This document shows positions 25,522-34,336 of a stretch of DNA of 64,000 nucleotides, piece by piece (position 1 is the first letter of the stretch; each line of letters begins with the position of its first letter). The DNA comes from Acidobacteriota bacterium (GTDB taxonomy: Bacteria; Acidobacteriota; Terriglobia; Terriglobales; Acidobacteriaceae): the NCBI GenBank assembly GCA_018268755.1, contig JAFDVW010000009.1, positions 186,001-250,000 of the forward strand. Direction: 5' to 3'. The notes below the pieces were generated by a model. The model worked only from the letters and a program-made list of their open reading frames with translations, searched no databases and was not told the origin of the DNA. A program made the translations under genes and the position numbers.

Positions 25522-28049
25522 AGTTTTTCCGCTCCAGGACGGGCATCCTGTTGCTTGGTCTGCTGGTGCTGTTGGCCCTGTTCTTGTTCCGTCCCGGGGC
25601 ATCGCGCCTGAAGGCGCGCGTTGTCGCGTCCATCAGCCTCTCCCTCGACCGTCCGGTAGAGATTGCGGCGGTGCATTTTCGTCTGCTGCCCCAGCCCGGG
25701 TTCGACCTGGACAACTTCATCGTCTATGACAACCCGGCTTATAGTGCGGAGCCTATGCTGCGCGCCTCCGAAGTCACAGCAGCGTTGCGGGTGCGCTCCC
25801 TGCTGCGCGGTAAGCTGGAGATCGCCCGTCTGGACCTTACCGAGCCCAGCCTGAATCTGGTGCGCAACAGCGAAGGCCATTGGAACCTGGAGAACCTGCT
25901 GGAACGGGCCGCGAAGACCCCGGTCGCTCCCACCAGCAAGCCATCCACGGAGCCTCGTCCCGGCTTCCCCTACATTGGGGCGGATAATGGGCGCATCAAC
26001 TTTAAGTTCGGTCACGAAAAAAAGGCCTATGCCCTCACCGACGCCGATTTCAATCTGTGGCAGGAGTCGGAAAATTCCTGGGGCATGCGGCTGAAGGCCC
26101 AGCCCACTCGCACCGATTACAGCCTGAGCGATACCGGGATCTTGCAGGTGAACGGACTGTGGCAGCGCTCCGACCGCCTGCGCGACACCCCACTGCAATT
26201 CAACCTGCAATGGGAACGCGGCCAGCTGGGACAGCTCACCAAGTTGATCTATGGCAAAGATCGGGGATGGCGCGGCGGGGTGGAGTGGTCGGCCAATATC
26301 TCCGGTACCCCCGCCAACCTGCTGATCCAGACCTCCGCCTCGATCGACGATTTTCGCCGTTATGACATCGCCAGCGGCGGCTCTCTGCGGCTGGCAGCGC
26401 AGTGTCGCGGGCGTTTCAGTTCCCTGGATCACAGCGTGTCGGAAGTCGCGTGCAGCGCCCCTGTCGGCGATGGCTCGTTGCGCCTGGAGGGAAATCTTGC
26501 CGCCACGACTTCCCTCACCCTGCTGGTCCAGGATGTCCCCATGCAAGCGGTGGCTTCGCTCGCCCAGCGGGCCAAGGAAAATCTGCCGGAAGACCTGATC
26601 GCTTCGGGAACATTGCAGGGCAAATTTCTTTATCAGCCTGAGCTGCCGGTCTCCGGTCAGGCGGCATGGCAGGGCAGCGGGGAAATTGCCAAACTGCGCC
26701 TGTCCTCCAAAGCCAACAATACCGACTTCGCCCTGGAAAAAATTCCCCTGCTGTTGACCAGCCAGAAAGCGGCAGCGCCCGGCAAGCGTAAGCCGGCGAT
26801 CCGCCAATTTCTGGCCGTGCCGGAAGGCATGCATCTGGAGATCGGGCCAGCCAGCCTGGCGTTGGGCCGGACGACCCCAGCGGCGTTCCAGGGATGGCTT
26901 TCGCCATCCTCTTATGATTTTGAGCTGCAGGGGGACACCCAAATCCGGCGGCTTCTCCAGCTGGCCCGCATGACTGGCATTCCCGTCTCGCAAGCGCTGC
27001 TGGACAGCCTGGGCCCGGAGGGCACCGCCAAAATCAACCTGCGCAGCAGCGGGCAGTGGAAAGGGCTGGTTGCGCCCCAGGCGGTCGGCTCCGCCGAGTT
27101 GCACAGCGTGCGCGCTGAAGTGCGCGGAATCAACGCGCCGGTGGAGGTGGCTGCGGCCAACGTGGTGCTTTCGCCGGAGGGCATCAGCGCTCAGAACATC
27201 AGTGCAACCACTGGTGGAACCACCTGGCGCGGCTCCTTATCCCTTCCCCGCGGATGTGTCCCCGGCAACGGCTGCCGAGTGAGCTTTGACCTGCAAGCGG
27301 ATGAAATCTCGACCGAGCGATTCAATCAACTGTTGAATCCCAACACCCGCTCCCGGCCCTGGTACCGTTTTCTTTCCAACTCTCCCGGAAGCCCCTGGCT
27401 GACCGCGCTGCGGGCCCACGGCAAGCTGGCCGTAAATCGCGTAAGCATTGCCAAATTGGCGGCCACGCGCGCTTCCGCGGACGTCGAACTCGACCGAGGC
27501 GTGCTGCGCATTTTGGGACTGCATGCCGACGTCCTGGGAGGACGCCACGAAGGCAGCTGGACGCTCGACTTCACCAGCAAGGCCCCGTCTTATAAGGGAG
27601 AAGGCTCCTTCGATCACGTGGCCCTGGCCCGGCTGGCCGACCTGATGCGGGATGGCTGGGTGAACGGCACGGCCAGCGCCACCTATCAAGCCTCGGCCAC
27701 AGGATGGAGCACAACCGAACTGTTCAACTCGGCGGACGCGGTCCTGCAGGTGAAACTCGAGAACGGCGCGTTCCCTCACATTGTGTTGGCCAATGGAGCG
27801 GGCGGGCTTCGGGCTTCCCGCTTCGTGGGCAAGGTGGCACTGCGCAACAGCCGCCTGGAATTTTCCGAAAGCAAACTCGACATGGCTTCCGGCATCTATC
27901 AGGTGAGCGGCGTGGCTTCTTTGGGACGCACTCTCAATGTCAAACTTACCCGCGACGGGGCCCACGGCTATGAGATTACCGGACCTCTGAACGCCCCGCG
28001 GGTGGCCCGAATCGAGCCCCCGGAAGCCCGCGCTGCCTTGAAACCATGA
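25518..28049 (+). CDS. AsmA-like envelope protein
   Basis: An 843-residue protein with a single N-terminal membrane helix (LLLGLLVLLALFLF) and a long periplasmic body. The start of the mature region (VVASISLSLDRPVEIAAVHF) matches the AsmA/DUF748 N-terminal pattern. The rest is beta-rich repeats in line with the AsmA/TamB bridge-like lipid-transfer superfamily. It probably acts in outer-membrane lipid homeostasis. A TTG start overlaps the upstream TGA (TTGA), with AAGGTG as ribosome-binding site. The next gene overlaps by ATGA, giving a coupled lepB-asmA-unknown unit. Confidence 0.8.
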   Translation: MKFFRSRTGILLLGLLVLLALFLFRPGASRLKARVVASISLSLDRPVEIAAVHFRLLPQPGFDLDNFIVYDNPAYSAEPMLRASEVTAALRVRSLLRGKLEIARLDLTEPSLNLVRNSEGHWNLENLLERAAKTPVAPTSKPSTEPRPGFPYIGADNGRINFKFGHEKKAYALTDADFNLWQESENSWGMRLKAQPTRTDYSLSDTGILQVNGLWQRSDRLRDTPLQFNLQWERGQLGQLTKLIYGKDRGWRGGVEWSANISGTPANLLIQTSASIDDFRRYDIASGGSLRLAAQCRGRFSSLDHSVSEVACSAPVGDGSLRLEGNLAATTSLTLLVQDVPMQAVASLAQRAKENLPEDLIASGTLQGKFLYQPELPVSGQAAWQGSGEIAKLRLSSKANNTDFALEKIPLLLTSQKAAAPGKRKPAIRQFLAVPEGMHLEIGPASLALGRTTPAAFQGWLSPSSYDFELQGDTQIRRLLQLARMTGIPVSQALLDSLGPEGTAKINLRSSGQWKGLVAPQAVGSAELHSVRAEVRGINAPVEVAAANVVLSPEGISAQNISATTGGTTWRGSLSLPRGCVPGNGCRVSFDLQADEISTERFNQLLNPNTRSRPWYRFLSNSPGSPWLTALRAHGKLAVNRVSIAKLAATRASADVELDRGVLRILGLHADVLGGRHEGSWTLDFTSKAPSYKGEGSFDHVALARLADLMRDGWVNGTASATYQASATGWSTTELFNSADAVLQVKLENGAFPHIVLANGAGGLRASRFVGKVALRNSRLEFSESKLDMASGIYQVSGVASLGRTLNVKLTRDGAHGYEITGPLNAPRVARIEPPEARAALKP

Positions 28050-28612
28050 GGATCGGCTTGCGCAGAATGCTTCTTGCCTGCAGCTTCGTGGCTGCGGCAT
28101 GGTGCATCCCGGCAGGCTCTGCCGGCGTGGAAGGGAAAATCCAATATCTGCAGAGCAACAGCAAGCGCAAGCCGCCGGACCCCCACCCCACTGCGTTCAG
28201 CGAAGCGGAAATCAACGCATACTTGGCGGCGGGTAAGGTGGCGCTTCCGGCGGGAGTGCAATCTGTGCGCTTCGCGGCCGAGCCCGGCGTCGTGACAGCC
28301 ACAACCCGGGTGGATTTTGATCGCCTAAAAGCAGGGCGTGCCTCCTGGAACCCGGCACTGGCAGTATTTTCCGGTCTTCATGATGTCATCGTCACCGCGC
28401 AGGCCCGGGGCACGCGGGGAACAGGCTACGTGGAGGTGGATACGGTAAGCCTCGACGGCGTGGAAATCCCCCGCTTCGTGTTGCAATTATTTATCGAAAA
28501 ATATCTGCAGCCCAGATACCCCAATGTGGGACTGAACTCGCGCTTCCCGTTACCGGCGCGGATTGCCACGGCCACAGTCGGCGCCCACAAAGTCACGGTC
28601 GTCCAGCAGTAG
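28046..28612 (+). CDS. Secreted protein of unknown function linked to AsmA-like gene
   Basis: A 188-residue protein with a signal peptide (RRMLLACSFVAAAWCIPAGSA). The mature part is predicted beta-rich with no catalytic motif that I recognise. It ends in RIATATVGAHKVTVVQQ. Its start overlaps the AsmA gene stop as ATGA, so the two are expected to be made in a fixed ratio and may act together in the periplasm. Confidence 0.75.
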   Translation: MRIGLRRMLLACSFVAAAWCIPAGSAGVEGKIQYLQSNSKRKPPDPHPTAFSEAEINAYLAAGKVALPAGVQSVRFAAEPGVVTATTRVDFDRLKAGRASWNPALAVFSGLHDVIVTAQARGTRGTGYVEVDTVSLDGVEIPRFVLQLFIEKYLQPRYPNVGLNSRFPLPARIATATVGAHKVTVVQQ

Positions 28613-28668
28613 AGAGGCCGCTCTGCAACGCTTGCCCGTCTTTTGCCTCATAGGCGGGACCCGCGGAA

Positions 28669-29157
28669 TTAATTTCTTTCTGTCGCGTCCAACTCCACAT
28701 GCTCCACAGGAAGCGGGCCGTTCGATCCGGAGATATATTCCACGTGGTGCGGCCGGGCATCGATGGCTTTGTCGAGTTCCGACAGATAGAGACTGGAAAT
28801 GTGGACGCCGTCGACCATCACCATGGTCGTAGCGACCAGGTGTTTGGCCTGCTCGCGGATGAACTGCTCCAGCAGCCGCTTGGGGCCGAGGAGTTCCACG
28901 CAAACCGGCAACGTGCGCAGGGGCATTTCCGACGAGTCATAGGCGACGGACGTTCCATCCTTGCTGAATCCGATGTGCCCCAGATTGACCGCGGCGTGCA
29001 TGAGACCGGCTTCCAGCGCGGCGTTCACCAGATAATGGGATAGCGGTTTCTCGAACATCCGGTTCCACCAGCGCGCGGACTTTTTGTTGTCTCCCCGCTT
29101 CATATACACACGCAGAGCAGAAATGGTCGCGGAAACCGCATGAATTTGCTCACTCAC
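28669..29157 (-). CDS. DUF190 family protein, PII-like
   Basis: A 162-residue protein whose pattern matches DUF190, a PII-like family: LRVYMKRGDNKK at about residue 15, LVNAALEAGLMHAAVNLGHIGF, then PVCVELLGPKRLLEQFI and VMVDGVHI. DUF190 genes often sit beside fluoride exporters (CrcB, CLC-F), which is exactly the case here: the CLC gene ends 29 bp upstream, in the same direction. It is probably part of the fluoride response controlled by the riboswitch before the CLC gene. The biochemical role is not established. The extra 15 N-terminal residues are unusual for the family. Confidence 0.75.
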   Translation of the reverse strand: MSEQIHAVSATISALRVYMKRGDNKKSARWWNRMFEKPLSHYLVNAALEAGLMHAAVNLGHIGFSKDGTSVAYDSSEMPLRTLPVCVELLGPKRLLEQFIREQAKHLVATTMVMVDGVHISSLYLSELDKAIDARPHHVEYISGSNGPLPVEHVELDATERN

Positions 29158-29186
29158 GGCTTGTCCTCCTCTTCAAGGCAAATGAT

Positions 29187-30962
29187 TTAAGTTCTCTCTT
29201 TTTCCAGTCTTTCCAGCAAAGACCGGCCCTGCTTTTCCTCGGGGCGCAGAATCTCCTGAGCGCGGCTGCGGGCACGCAGGATATCGCTGACGGAAATCAT
29301 GCCGATCAGCTGGTCAGTGGCCTGATCGGTGACTGGCAAGTAGTCCTGCCCGCCCTTGGTGAGTTCCTTTTCCGCAAGGGCCATGGAATGCTCGGCACGG
29401 AGAGTGCGCACGCGAGGATCCATGATTTTCGCTACCGAGGTGCTGACCCATTGCGACTTTGGCACCGAACGCAGAGACCGCAGTTCGATCATGCCCAGGA
29501 ACCGGCCGTCCTGCGCCACCACCGGCAGCGCCTGGAAGGGATGCTCAAAGATGCTGCGCTCAGCGAATTGGGCCAGGTTGTGGTCAGGAAAGGCCACCAC
29601 AATTTTCGTGGTCATCCAATCGCGGCAGTAGAAGGAAGCGAGCAGGGCCTCGTCGGTGGTTCGTTTATGGCGTTGCGATTCCGAATTGGAGATCCCTGCC
29701 GAAACCAGAAAAGCTGCGCACGAAGCGATCAGCGAGGGCACCACCAGCGTCGCGCTTCCGGTGGCTTCCGCGACAAACACCGCGGAAAACAGCAGGCTGT
29801 TGTAGCTGGCCCCCGCGAAAGCGGCGATGCCGACCAGCGTAAACAGTCCCGGCTGACTGGGATGAAACATCAGATCACAAGCGGCCCCCAGAGCCGCCCC
29901 GATGGTCGCCGAAGGAACGAATAACCCGCCCACCCCGCCGCTGCCAAAGGTGAGCGCCGTGACCAGGAGCTTGGCGGCAAAGATGAAAAGACATACCCAG
30001 AGAACGTAGTGGCCATTGAGCAGCCGGTTGGCAATGGGAAGACCGGCCTGCAGAATGGCCGGCTCGTGAATCAGCTTAAGCGAAAGCAGCGCGACGGCAC
30101 TGACCAGGGCTCCCCCGAAGCTGGTCTTGATGATGCGTGGCGCGGGCCACAGCGCCCACATGCGCTTGAATTCTTTCAGCAGCAGCAGAAACAAATGCGA
30201 GGCCACGCCACCCAGCAACCCAACGGGCAGGCAAAGCAACAGATCGCGGATTTTCAGCTGATAGGCAAAATGAATCGGGAAATAGGAATTTGCCGGACGC
30301 AAAAATGCAAAAGTGGCGTAGCTGGTGGCGGAAGCTACCAAAGCATGGATCAGCGACTCATGCGCCAGGTCGTGTTTGTAAGGCGACTCCACCCCCATAA
30401 TGGCCCCGGTCAGGGGAGCGCGAAAGATAGCGGCGATTCCCGCCGACGCCCCGGCAATCATCGTGGTTTCCACCCGGCCATGCAGGGCCAGGAAACGCCG
30501 GGAACGGTTCAACCGGCTTTGCAGGAAGGAACAGATGGTCCCGCCCAGCCACTTGCTGGCCCCTTCCATTCCGGCGCTGGCGCCGAATCCCATGGTGGCG
30601 ACTGACGCCCCCAGCTTAGGCAAAGCATGGCGGTAGTTGATCCCGGTTTCGGGTCGATGATAGGCAAGGACCACTTCGTCCGCCATGGAAGAGGAAGCCA
30701 CGCGAAACAGAGAGAGGATCGCCCCCGTCAGGGCCATGCCGGCTATAGGAAGCAGCGACAGAAACAGAGGACTGAGGTGGGAAGAAAATGTATCCCAGAG
30801 CAGAGCGTTGACGACGTAGTCGTAGCCCGCAATCGCGGCCCCGACCAGAACTCCCAAAGGCGCGGCGACCAGGAACACATGCCGGGCCAAAGCCAGGTGC
30901 TCACTGAGTCTTCGCTGTAGAGGGGTGGGCCGGGGTGTACGGAACGCCTGAGAGACAGACAT
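29187..30962 (-). CDS. CLC-family channel/antiporter with two CBS domains, probable fluoride exporter
   Basis: A 591-residue CLC-family membrane protein. The gating-glutamate motif appears as GMEGA (Glu133) in place of the common GREGP, and GGLFVPSATIGAALG matches the GGxFxP helix. The usual GSGIP selectivity motif is not present in its expected place (near residues 90-97). A tandem CBS pair occupies about 450-575 (GMIELRSLRSVPKS, LIGMISVSDILRAR). Known bacterial fluoride-type CLCs usually lack CBS domains. A crcB-motif fluoride riboswitch lies directly upstream, so fluoride export is the best reading. A GAGGT ribosome-binding site is 5 bp before the ATG and can be masked by the riboswitch. 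Confidence 0.85.
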   Translation of the reverse strand: MSVSQAFRTPRPTPLQRRLSEHLALARHVFLVAAPLGVLVGAAIAGYDYVVNALLWDTFSSHLSPLFLSLLPIAGMALTGAILSLFRVASSSMADEVVLAYHRPETGINYRHALPKLGASVATMGFGASAGMEGASKWLGGTICSFLQSRLNRSRRFLALHGRVETTMIAGASAGIAAIFRAPLTGAIMGVESPYKHDLAHESLIHALVASATSYATFAFLRPANSYFPIHFAYQLKIRDLLLCLPVGLLGGVASHLFLLLLKEFKRMWALWPAPRIIKTSFGGALVSAVALLSLKLIHEPAILQAGLPIANRLLNGHYVLWVCLFIFAAKLLVTALTFGSGGVGGLFVPSATIGAALGAACDLMFHPSQPGLFTLVGIAAFAGASYNSLLFSAVFVAEATGSATLVVPSLIASCAAFLVSAGISNSESQRHKRTTDEALLASFYCRDWMTTKIVVAFPDHNLAQFAERSIFEHPFQALPVVAQDGRFLGMIELRSLRSVPKSQWVSTSVAKIMDPRVRTLRAEHSMALAEKELTKGGQDYLPVTDQATDQLIGMISVSDILRARSRAQEILRPEEKQGRSLLERLEKERT

Positions 30963-30995
30963 GATGACCTCAATGAAGAGTTAGTAGAGGTCATC
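30963..30995 (-). promoter_or_regulatory. SD-sequestering hairpin (riboswitch expression platform)
   Basis: GATGACCTC (30995-30987, the 3' strand of the aptamer) is the exact reverse complement of GAGGTCATC (30971-30963), which contains the Shine-Dalgarno GAGG and abuts the ATG at 30962. One more A-T pair extends into the start codon. Without ligand this 9-10 bp hairpin would hide the ribosome-binding site. In the bound aptamer ACCTC instead pairs with GAGGT upstream, freeing the SD. This makes a translational ON switch. Confidence 0.8.
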
Positions 30996-31043
30996 AGCAG
31001 CAAGCTATTGCTTGCGCGGTTAAGGGCGCACCTCATGCCCTTA
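30981..31043 (-). promoter_or_regulatory. Fluoride riboswitch (crcB motif)
   Basis: On the minus strand the segment holds AAGGGC-ATGAGGT-GC-GCCCTT (first stem and loop), then AACCGC, a perfect GCAAGC-AATA-GCTTGC hairpin, and GCTGATGACCTCTACT. Order, spacing and conserved runs match the crcB-motif fluoride aptamer, including the GAGGT/ACCTC pseudoknot pairing. It sits just upstream of a CLC gene, a known target class. Confidence 0.9.
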
Positions 31044-31147
31044 CTTCGGCTTTAAAAATAACACATCCCCCAAAGACATTGCTACCGTTTCGCTGGTGGC
31101 ATTGATCTTTCGATTGGCGCCGTTTGCGCACTGCTGTCAAACTGCCT

Positions 31148-32842
31148 TTAAGGCTGATATCCCGGCCCGCGCAACACCTTCCCCGGCAAAGCTCCGGTCA
31201 TCTTTCCCTGCTCGATCACCGGCGTGCCGTTCACCAGAACATATTCCATGCCCTGAGAGAGCTGGTTTGGGTTTTCAAAAGTAGCTAAGTCCTTAATGGT
31301 GGCCGGATCAAAGATCACCACATCCGCCCACATACCGGTCTTCAGAACGCCGCGATCGGTCAGGCGCATACGCTGGGCCGCGAGGGCGGAAAACTTGCGG
31401 ATGGCATCTTCCAGAGTCAACTTTTTCTCTTCCCGCACGTACTTTCGGAGAATGCGCGGGAATGTGCCGTAGGCGCGGGGGTGGGGATGCTCCTGTCCGA
31501 GAATGCCCTCCGGCGAAGTTCCCGAGGAATCGTTATCAATGGAAACCCAGGGCTGCTGCAAGGCCAGGGCGACATCCGGCTCCGACATGCCAAAGACGGC
31601 CACGCCGGTCTGGGCCCGGTCCTGGATCAGGAAGTCGAATAAAGCATCCATGGGATCTTTGTTCCAGATCTTGGCGACCTCCGCCAGGGTCTTTCCCTGA
31701 AAGCGAATCAAATCAGGATTGTTGACCACACATAGCAGGATCGATTGCGGCCCGGGAATTTCCGCCCATTCATTGTCCCAATCCTGGGACGGGATGAGCA
31801 TTTCTTGGCGAATGCGGGCGCGCATGGCCGGGTCCTTCAGGCGCTCGATCAATTTGGCATCGCCGCCATCATGGGCCCAGGCGGGGATAAAGGCCGAGAA
31901 AGAATTGAACCAAGCAGGATAGGCGTAGGTATTGGCGCTGACATCGATTCCCTGGGCGCGGGCAGCGTTGATTTTGGCGATGACCTGGGGCATCTCTCCC
32001 CAGTTTTCCTTGCCGGCTACTTTAAGGTGCCAGATTTCAACCGGGAGATGCCCTTCCCTGCCGATACGGATGGCTTCGTCCAGCGCGGAGAGCACCGAGC
32101 TGCCTTCGTTGCGCATATGGGTGGCGTAAATGCCGCCCGACTTGCCAGCTTCGCCGGCCAGCGCGATCAGTTCCGCGGTTTTGGCATAAGGGGCGGGAGC
32201 ATATTGCAGCGAGGTCGAGACGCCCACTGCGCCGTCGCGCATGGCATCGCGCACCAACTGCTTCATTCGCTCAAGCTGCTCCGGAGAGGGCTGCTGATTG
32301 TCGTCGCCCAGCACCATGCGGCGCACCTGGGTTGCGCCGACGTAGGTCGCGAAGTTGAGTCCGATGCCCTGTTTTTCCAGGCGGGCAAAGTACTCTCGCA
32401 AAGTTTTCCAGTCAGGAGTGACCTGATAGTGATCGTAGACCGGCTTGTCGGCGGCGATGATCGCGTCATTGAGCGGCGCGATGGAGGTGCCTTCGCCGGT
32501 AATCTCGGTGGTAATTCCCTGGAAAATTTTGGACGGCAGGCGGGGGTCCACCAGAATCGTGACCTCCGACTGCCCCAGCATGTCGATGAAGCCGGGGGCC
32601 ACAACTTTCCCCTGCGCATCAATGGTGCGGGCCCGCGCGGCCCCACTCAGATTGCCAATGGCGGCGATCTTTCCGCCACGGACGCCGATATCTCCGGAAT
32701 ACCAGGGAGAACCCGTGCCATCGATGATGTGGCCGTTGCTGATGACGAGATCAAAAGAAGCAGTTTGGGCCGAGGCATGACCGGCGATCCAGATGGCGCA
32801 GAACAGCCAAAGCACAGCTTTCCCCAACGCGGTATCTCGCAT
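31148..32842 (-). CDS. D-aminoacylase/amidohydrolase-like exported protein with altered metal site
   Basis: A 564-residue amidohydrolase-superfamily protein resembling N-acyl-D-amino-acid deacylase. A signal peptide occupies residues 1-26 (AGHASAQ). The family pattern PGFIDxHTHDD is here PGFIDMLGQSE (residues 84-93), so the HxH metal pair is missing. GNCG with the bridging Cys is replaced by GEGT (117-120). Later conserved parts remain: THMRNEG, EIWHLKVAGK, HPHPRAYGTFPR. I chose the ATG at 32842, with GGGAGAG upstream. It follows an APC permease by 44 bp. It may hydrolyse modified amino acids or peptidoglycan-derived compounds. Confidence 0.8.
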   Translation of the reverse strand: MRDTALGKAVLWLFCAIWIAGHASAQTASFDLVISNGHIIDGTGSPWYSGDIGVRGGKIAAIGNLSGAARARTIDAQGKVVAPGFIDMLGQSEVTILVDPRLPSKIFQGITTEITGEGTSIAPLNDAIIAADKPVYDHYQVTPDWKTLREYFARLEKQGIGLNFATYVGATQVRRMVLGDDNQQPSPEQLERMKQLVRDAMRDGAVGVSTSLQYAPAPYAKTAELIALAGEAGKSGGIYATHMRNEGSSVLSALDEAIRIGREGHLPVEIWHLKVAGKENWGEMPQVIAKINAARAQGIDVSANTYAYPAWFNSFSAFIPAWAHDGGDAKLIERLKDPAMRARIRQEMLIPSQDWDNEWAEIPGPQSILLCVVNNPDLIRFQGKTLAEVAKIWNKDPMDALFDFLIQDRAQTGVAVFGMSEPDVALALQQPWVSIDNDSSGTSPEGILGQEHPHPRAYGTFPRILRKYVREEKKLTLEDAIRKFSALAAQRMRLTDRGVLKTGMWADVVIFDPATIKDLATFENPNQLSQGMEYVLVNGTPVIEQGKMTGALPGKVLRGPGYQP

Positions 32843-32886
32843 GCACTCTCCCTGATCCAATATGGCTGGGTTTCCCCGCTCGTATG

Positions 32887-34215
32887 TTACTGGACGCGAC
32901 GCCGCGCCTGCCAGCCCAGCGCCATCCCGGCAAAAATCCAGCACCCCAACGCCAGCCACTCATAGCGATCAAAATGTCCCGGCATCCAGGGCAGCACTTT
33001 CATCAGGACCATCAGCAGGCCGATGAGCGCGCCCACCGCCGCCACCACTCTCTGCCCGGGGGAAGGACGCATGCAGAAGTACGCGGCACAGGCGGCCAGC
33101 CACCCCGTAGCCGAAGCCACGGAGCCCACCTCAGTAATCGGCACCAGGATGGCATCACCTAAAAACATGCAGGCCGCCGTGGCTATGCCTACGCAGAGCA
33201 CTGCCGTCGCCGGCGTGAGATTGCGGGGATGGATGCGTCCGATGCGGTCATCCACCAGTCCCCGCCGGCCCATGGCAAACAGCAAGCGGCTGGCCGCCAC
33301 GAAGTTTCCGTTGAATACCTTGAACAGCGAGAGCATGGCCGCTGTCAGAATCACCATGACGATCCAGTGCGAGCCCACGGCATGCTCAAAGGCTACGGCG
33401 GTCATGAATCTGGTTTGCGTGAGTTGCCGCCAGGGCGCGACGTAACCCACGGAGGCAATCACGATGACGTAGAAAAGTACGCCCACCCCTATCGCCATGG
33501 CGATGGCTTTCATGAAGCCGCTGGCACGGAACTCCGGACTGGCTTCCTCCGCCGCCTTCCCCACCGATTCAAAGCCGGTCATGAAGTAGGGAACGATCTG
33601 CATGACCAGGAAAATGGAAATCCAGGGCGAGTGCGTAAACAGGGGAGGAAAGTTTTCCGGCGCTCCCCGGCTTACGCCGGCGACCACAAACACTATAAAT
33701 AAGGCCAGAGTGCCAAAGGCGGTCCAGTTCTGAAAGGCGGCGCTCAACCGGATGCCGCGGTAATTCAGGACGGTCAGCAGGCCGGTCAGCGCCAGACCAA
33801 GGGTCAGACGCGGCAGAAAGATGGGATGATCTCCCACCCGGTACAACTCCACGGAATCGAGGGCGGGGAAAATATAGGCTGCGATGCGGCCTACCGCCAC
33901 GGCTTCCCAGGGACAGACGATGAAATAGGCGAGCGTCATCATCCAGCCGGTGGCGAAACTGATGGAGGAAGGAAAAACTTTGGCGGTATAGGCGACTTCG
34001 CCGGCCGCGTCGGGCATGGCCATGACCAGCCGTCCATAGACATAGCCGATGGGGAGCAACAACGCGCCGCCGATGGCGAAACCCAAGATGCCGCCCATCG
34101 GCCCACCGCGCAACAGCCAGTCGTCCATGACGACCAGCCAGCCCACGCCCACCATGGTGCCCCAGCCCAGAGCGAAGTAATCCACGGTGCGAAGTTTGCG
34201 GGCGAGATGGGCCAT
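32887..34215 (-). CDS. APC-superfamily amino acid permease
   Basis: A 442-residue membrane protein with about 12 helices, of the amino acid-polyamine-organocation type. The first helix region (YFALGWGTMVGVGWLVVMDDW) and the GFESVGKAAEEASP motif near residue 220 are family hallmarks. It is the first gene in a short operon with the amidohydrolase, so import of the released amino acids is plausible. It is divergent from the peroxiredoxin gene. Substrate specificity cannot be read from the sequence. Confidence 0.88.
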   Translation of the reverse strand: MAHLARKLRTVDYFALGWGTMVGVGWLVVMDDWLLRGGPMGGILGFAIGGALLLPIGYVYGRLVMAMPDAAGEVAYTAKVFPSSISFATGWMMTLAYFIVCPWEAVAVGRIAAYIFPALDSVELYRVGDHPIFLPRLTLGLALTGLLTVLNYRGIRLSAAFQNWTAFGTLALFIVFVVAGVSRGAPENFPPLFTHSPWISIFLVMQIVPYFMTGFESVGKAAEEASPEFRASGFMKAIAMAIGVGVLFYVIVIASVGYVAPWRQLTQTRFMTAVAFEHAVGSHWIVMVILTAAMLSLFKVFNGNFVAASRLLFAMGRRGLVDDRIGRIHPRNLTPATAVLCVGIATAACMFLGDAILVPITEVGSVASATGWLAACAAYFCMRPSPGQRVVAAVGALIGLLMVLMKVLPWMPGHFDRYEWLALGCWIFAGMALGWQARRRVQ

Positions 34216-34305
34216 GGAGGCGGACTGCGTGAGCGCGCATTATAAAGCATGTCCGCGTTCGCGGGCCGCCGTGGCCAGCCCACGCCAGTGCTCAGGCCCT
34301 GAACG

Positions 34306-34314
34306 TGCGATAAT
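34306..34314 (+). promoter_or_regulatory. Possible extended -10 promoter for the peroxiredoxin gene
   Basis: TGCGATAAT resembles an extended -10 element (TGnTATAAT). The -35 region is weak. A transcript would begin near 34321, just before GGAGG at 34325-34329 and the ATG at 34337. This rests on sequence likeness only. Confidence 0.3.
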
Positions 34315-34336
34315 CTATCCTCCTCGGAGGCCCATC

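Noticed and set aside
25386-27104. 572-codon minus-strand frame over lepB and the AsmA-like gene
   Set aside because: Shadow of two good genes on the opposite strand; composition is arginine- and glycine-rich without motifs.
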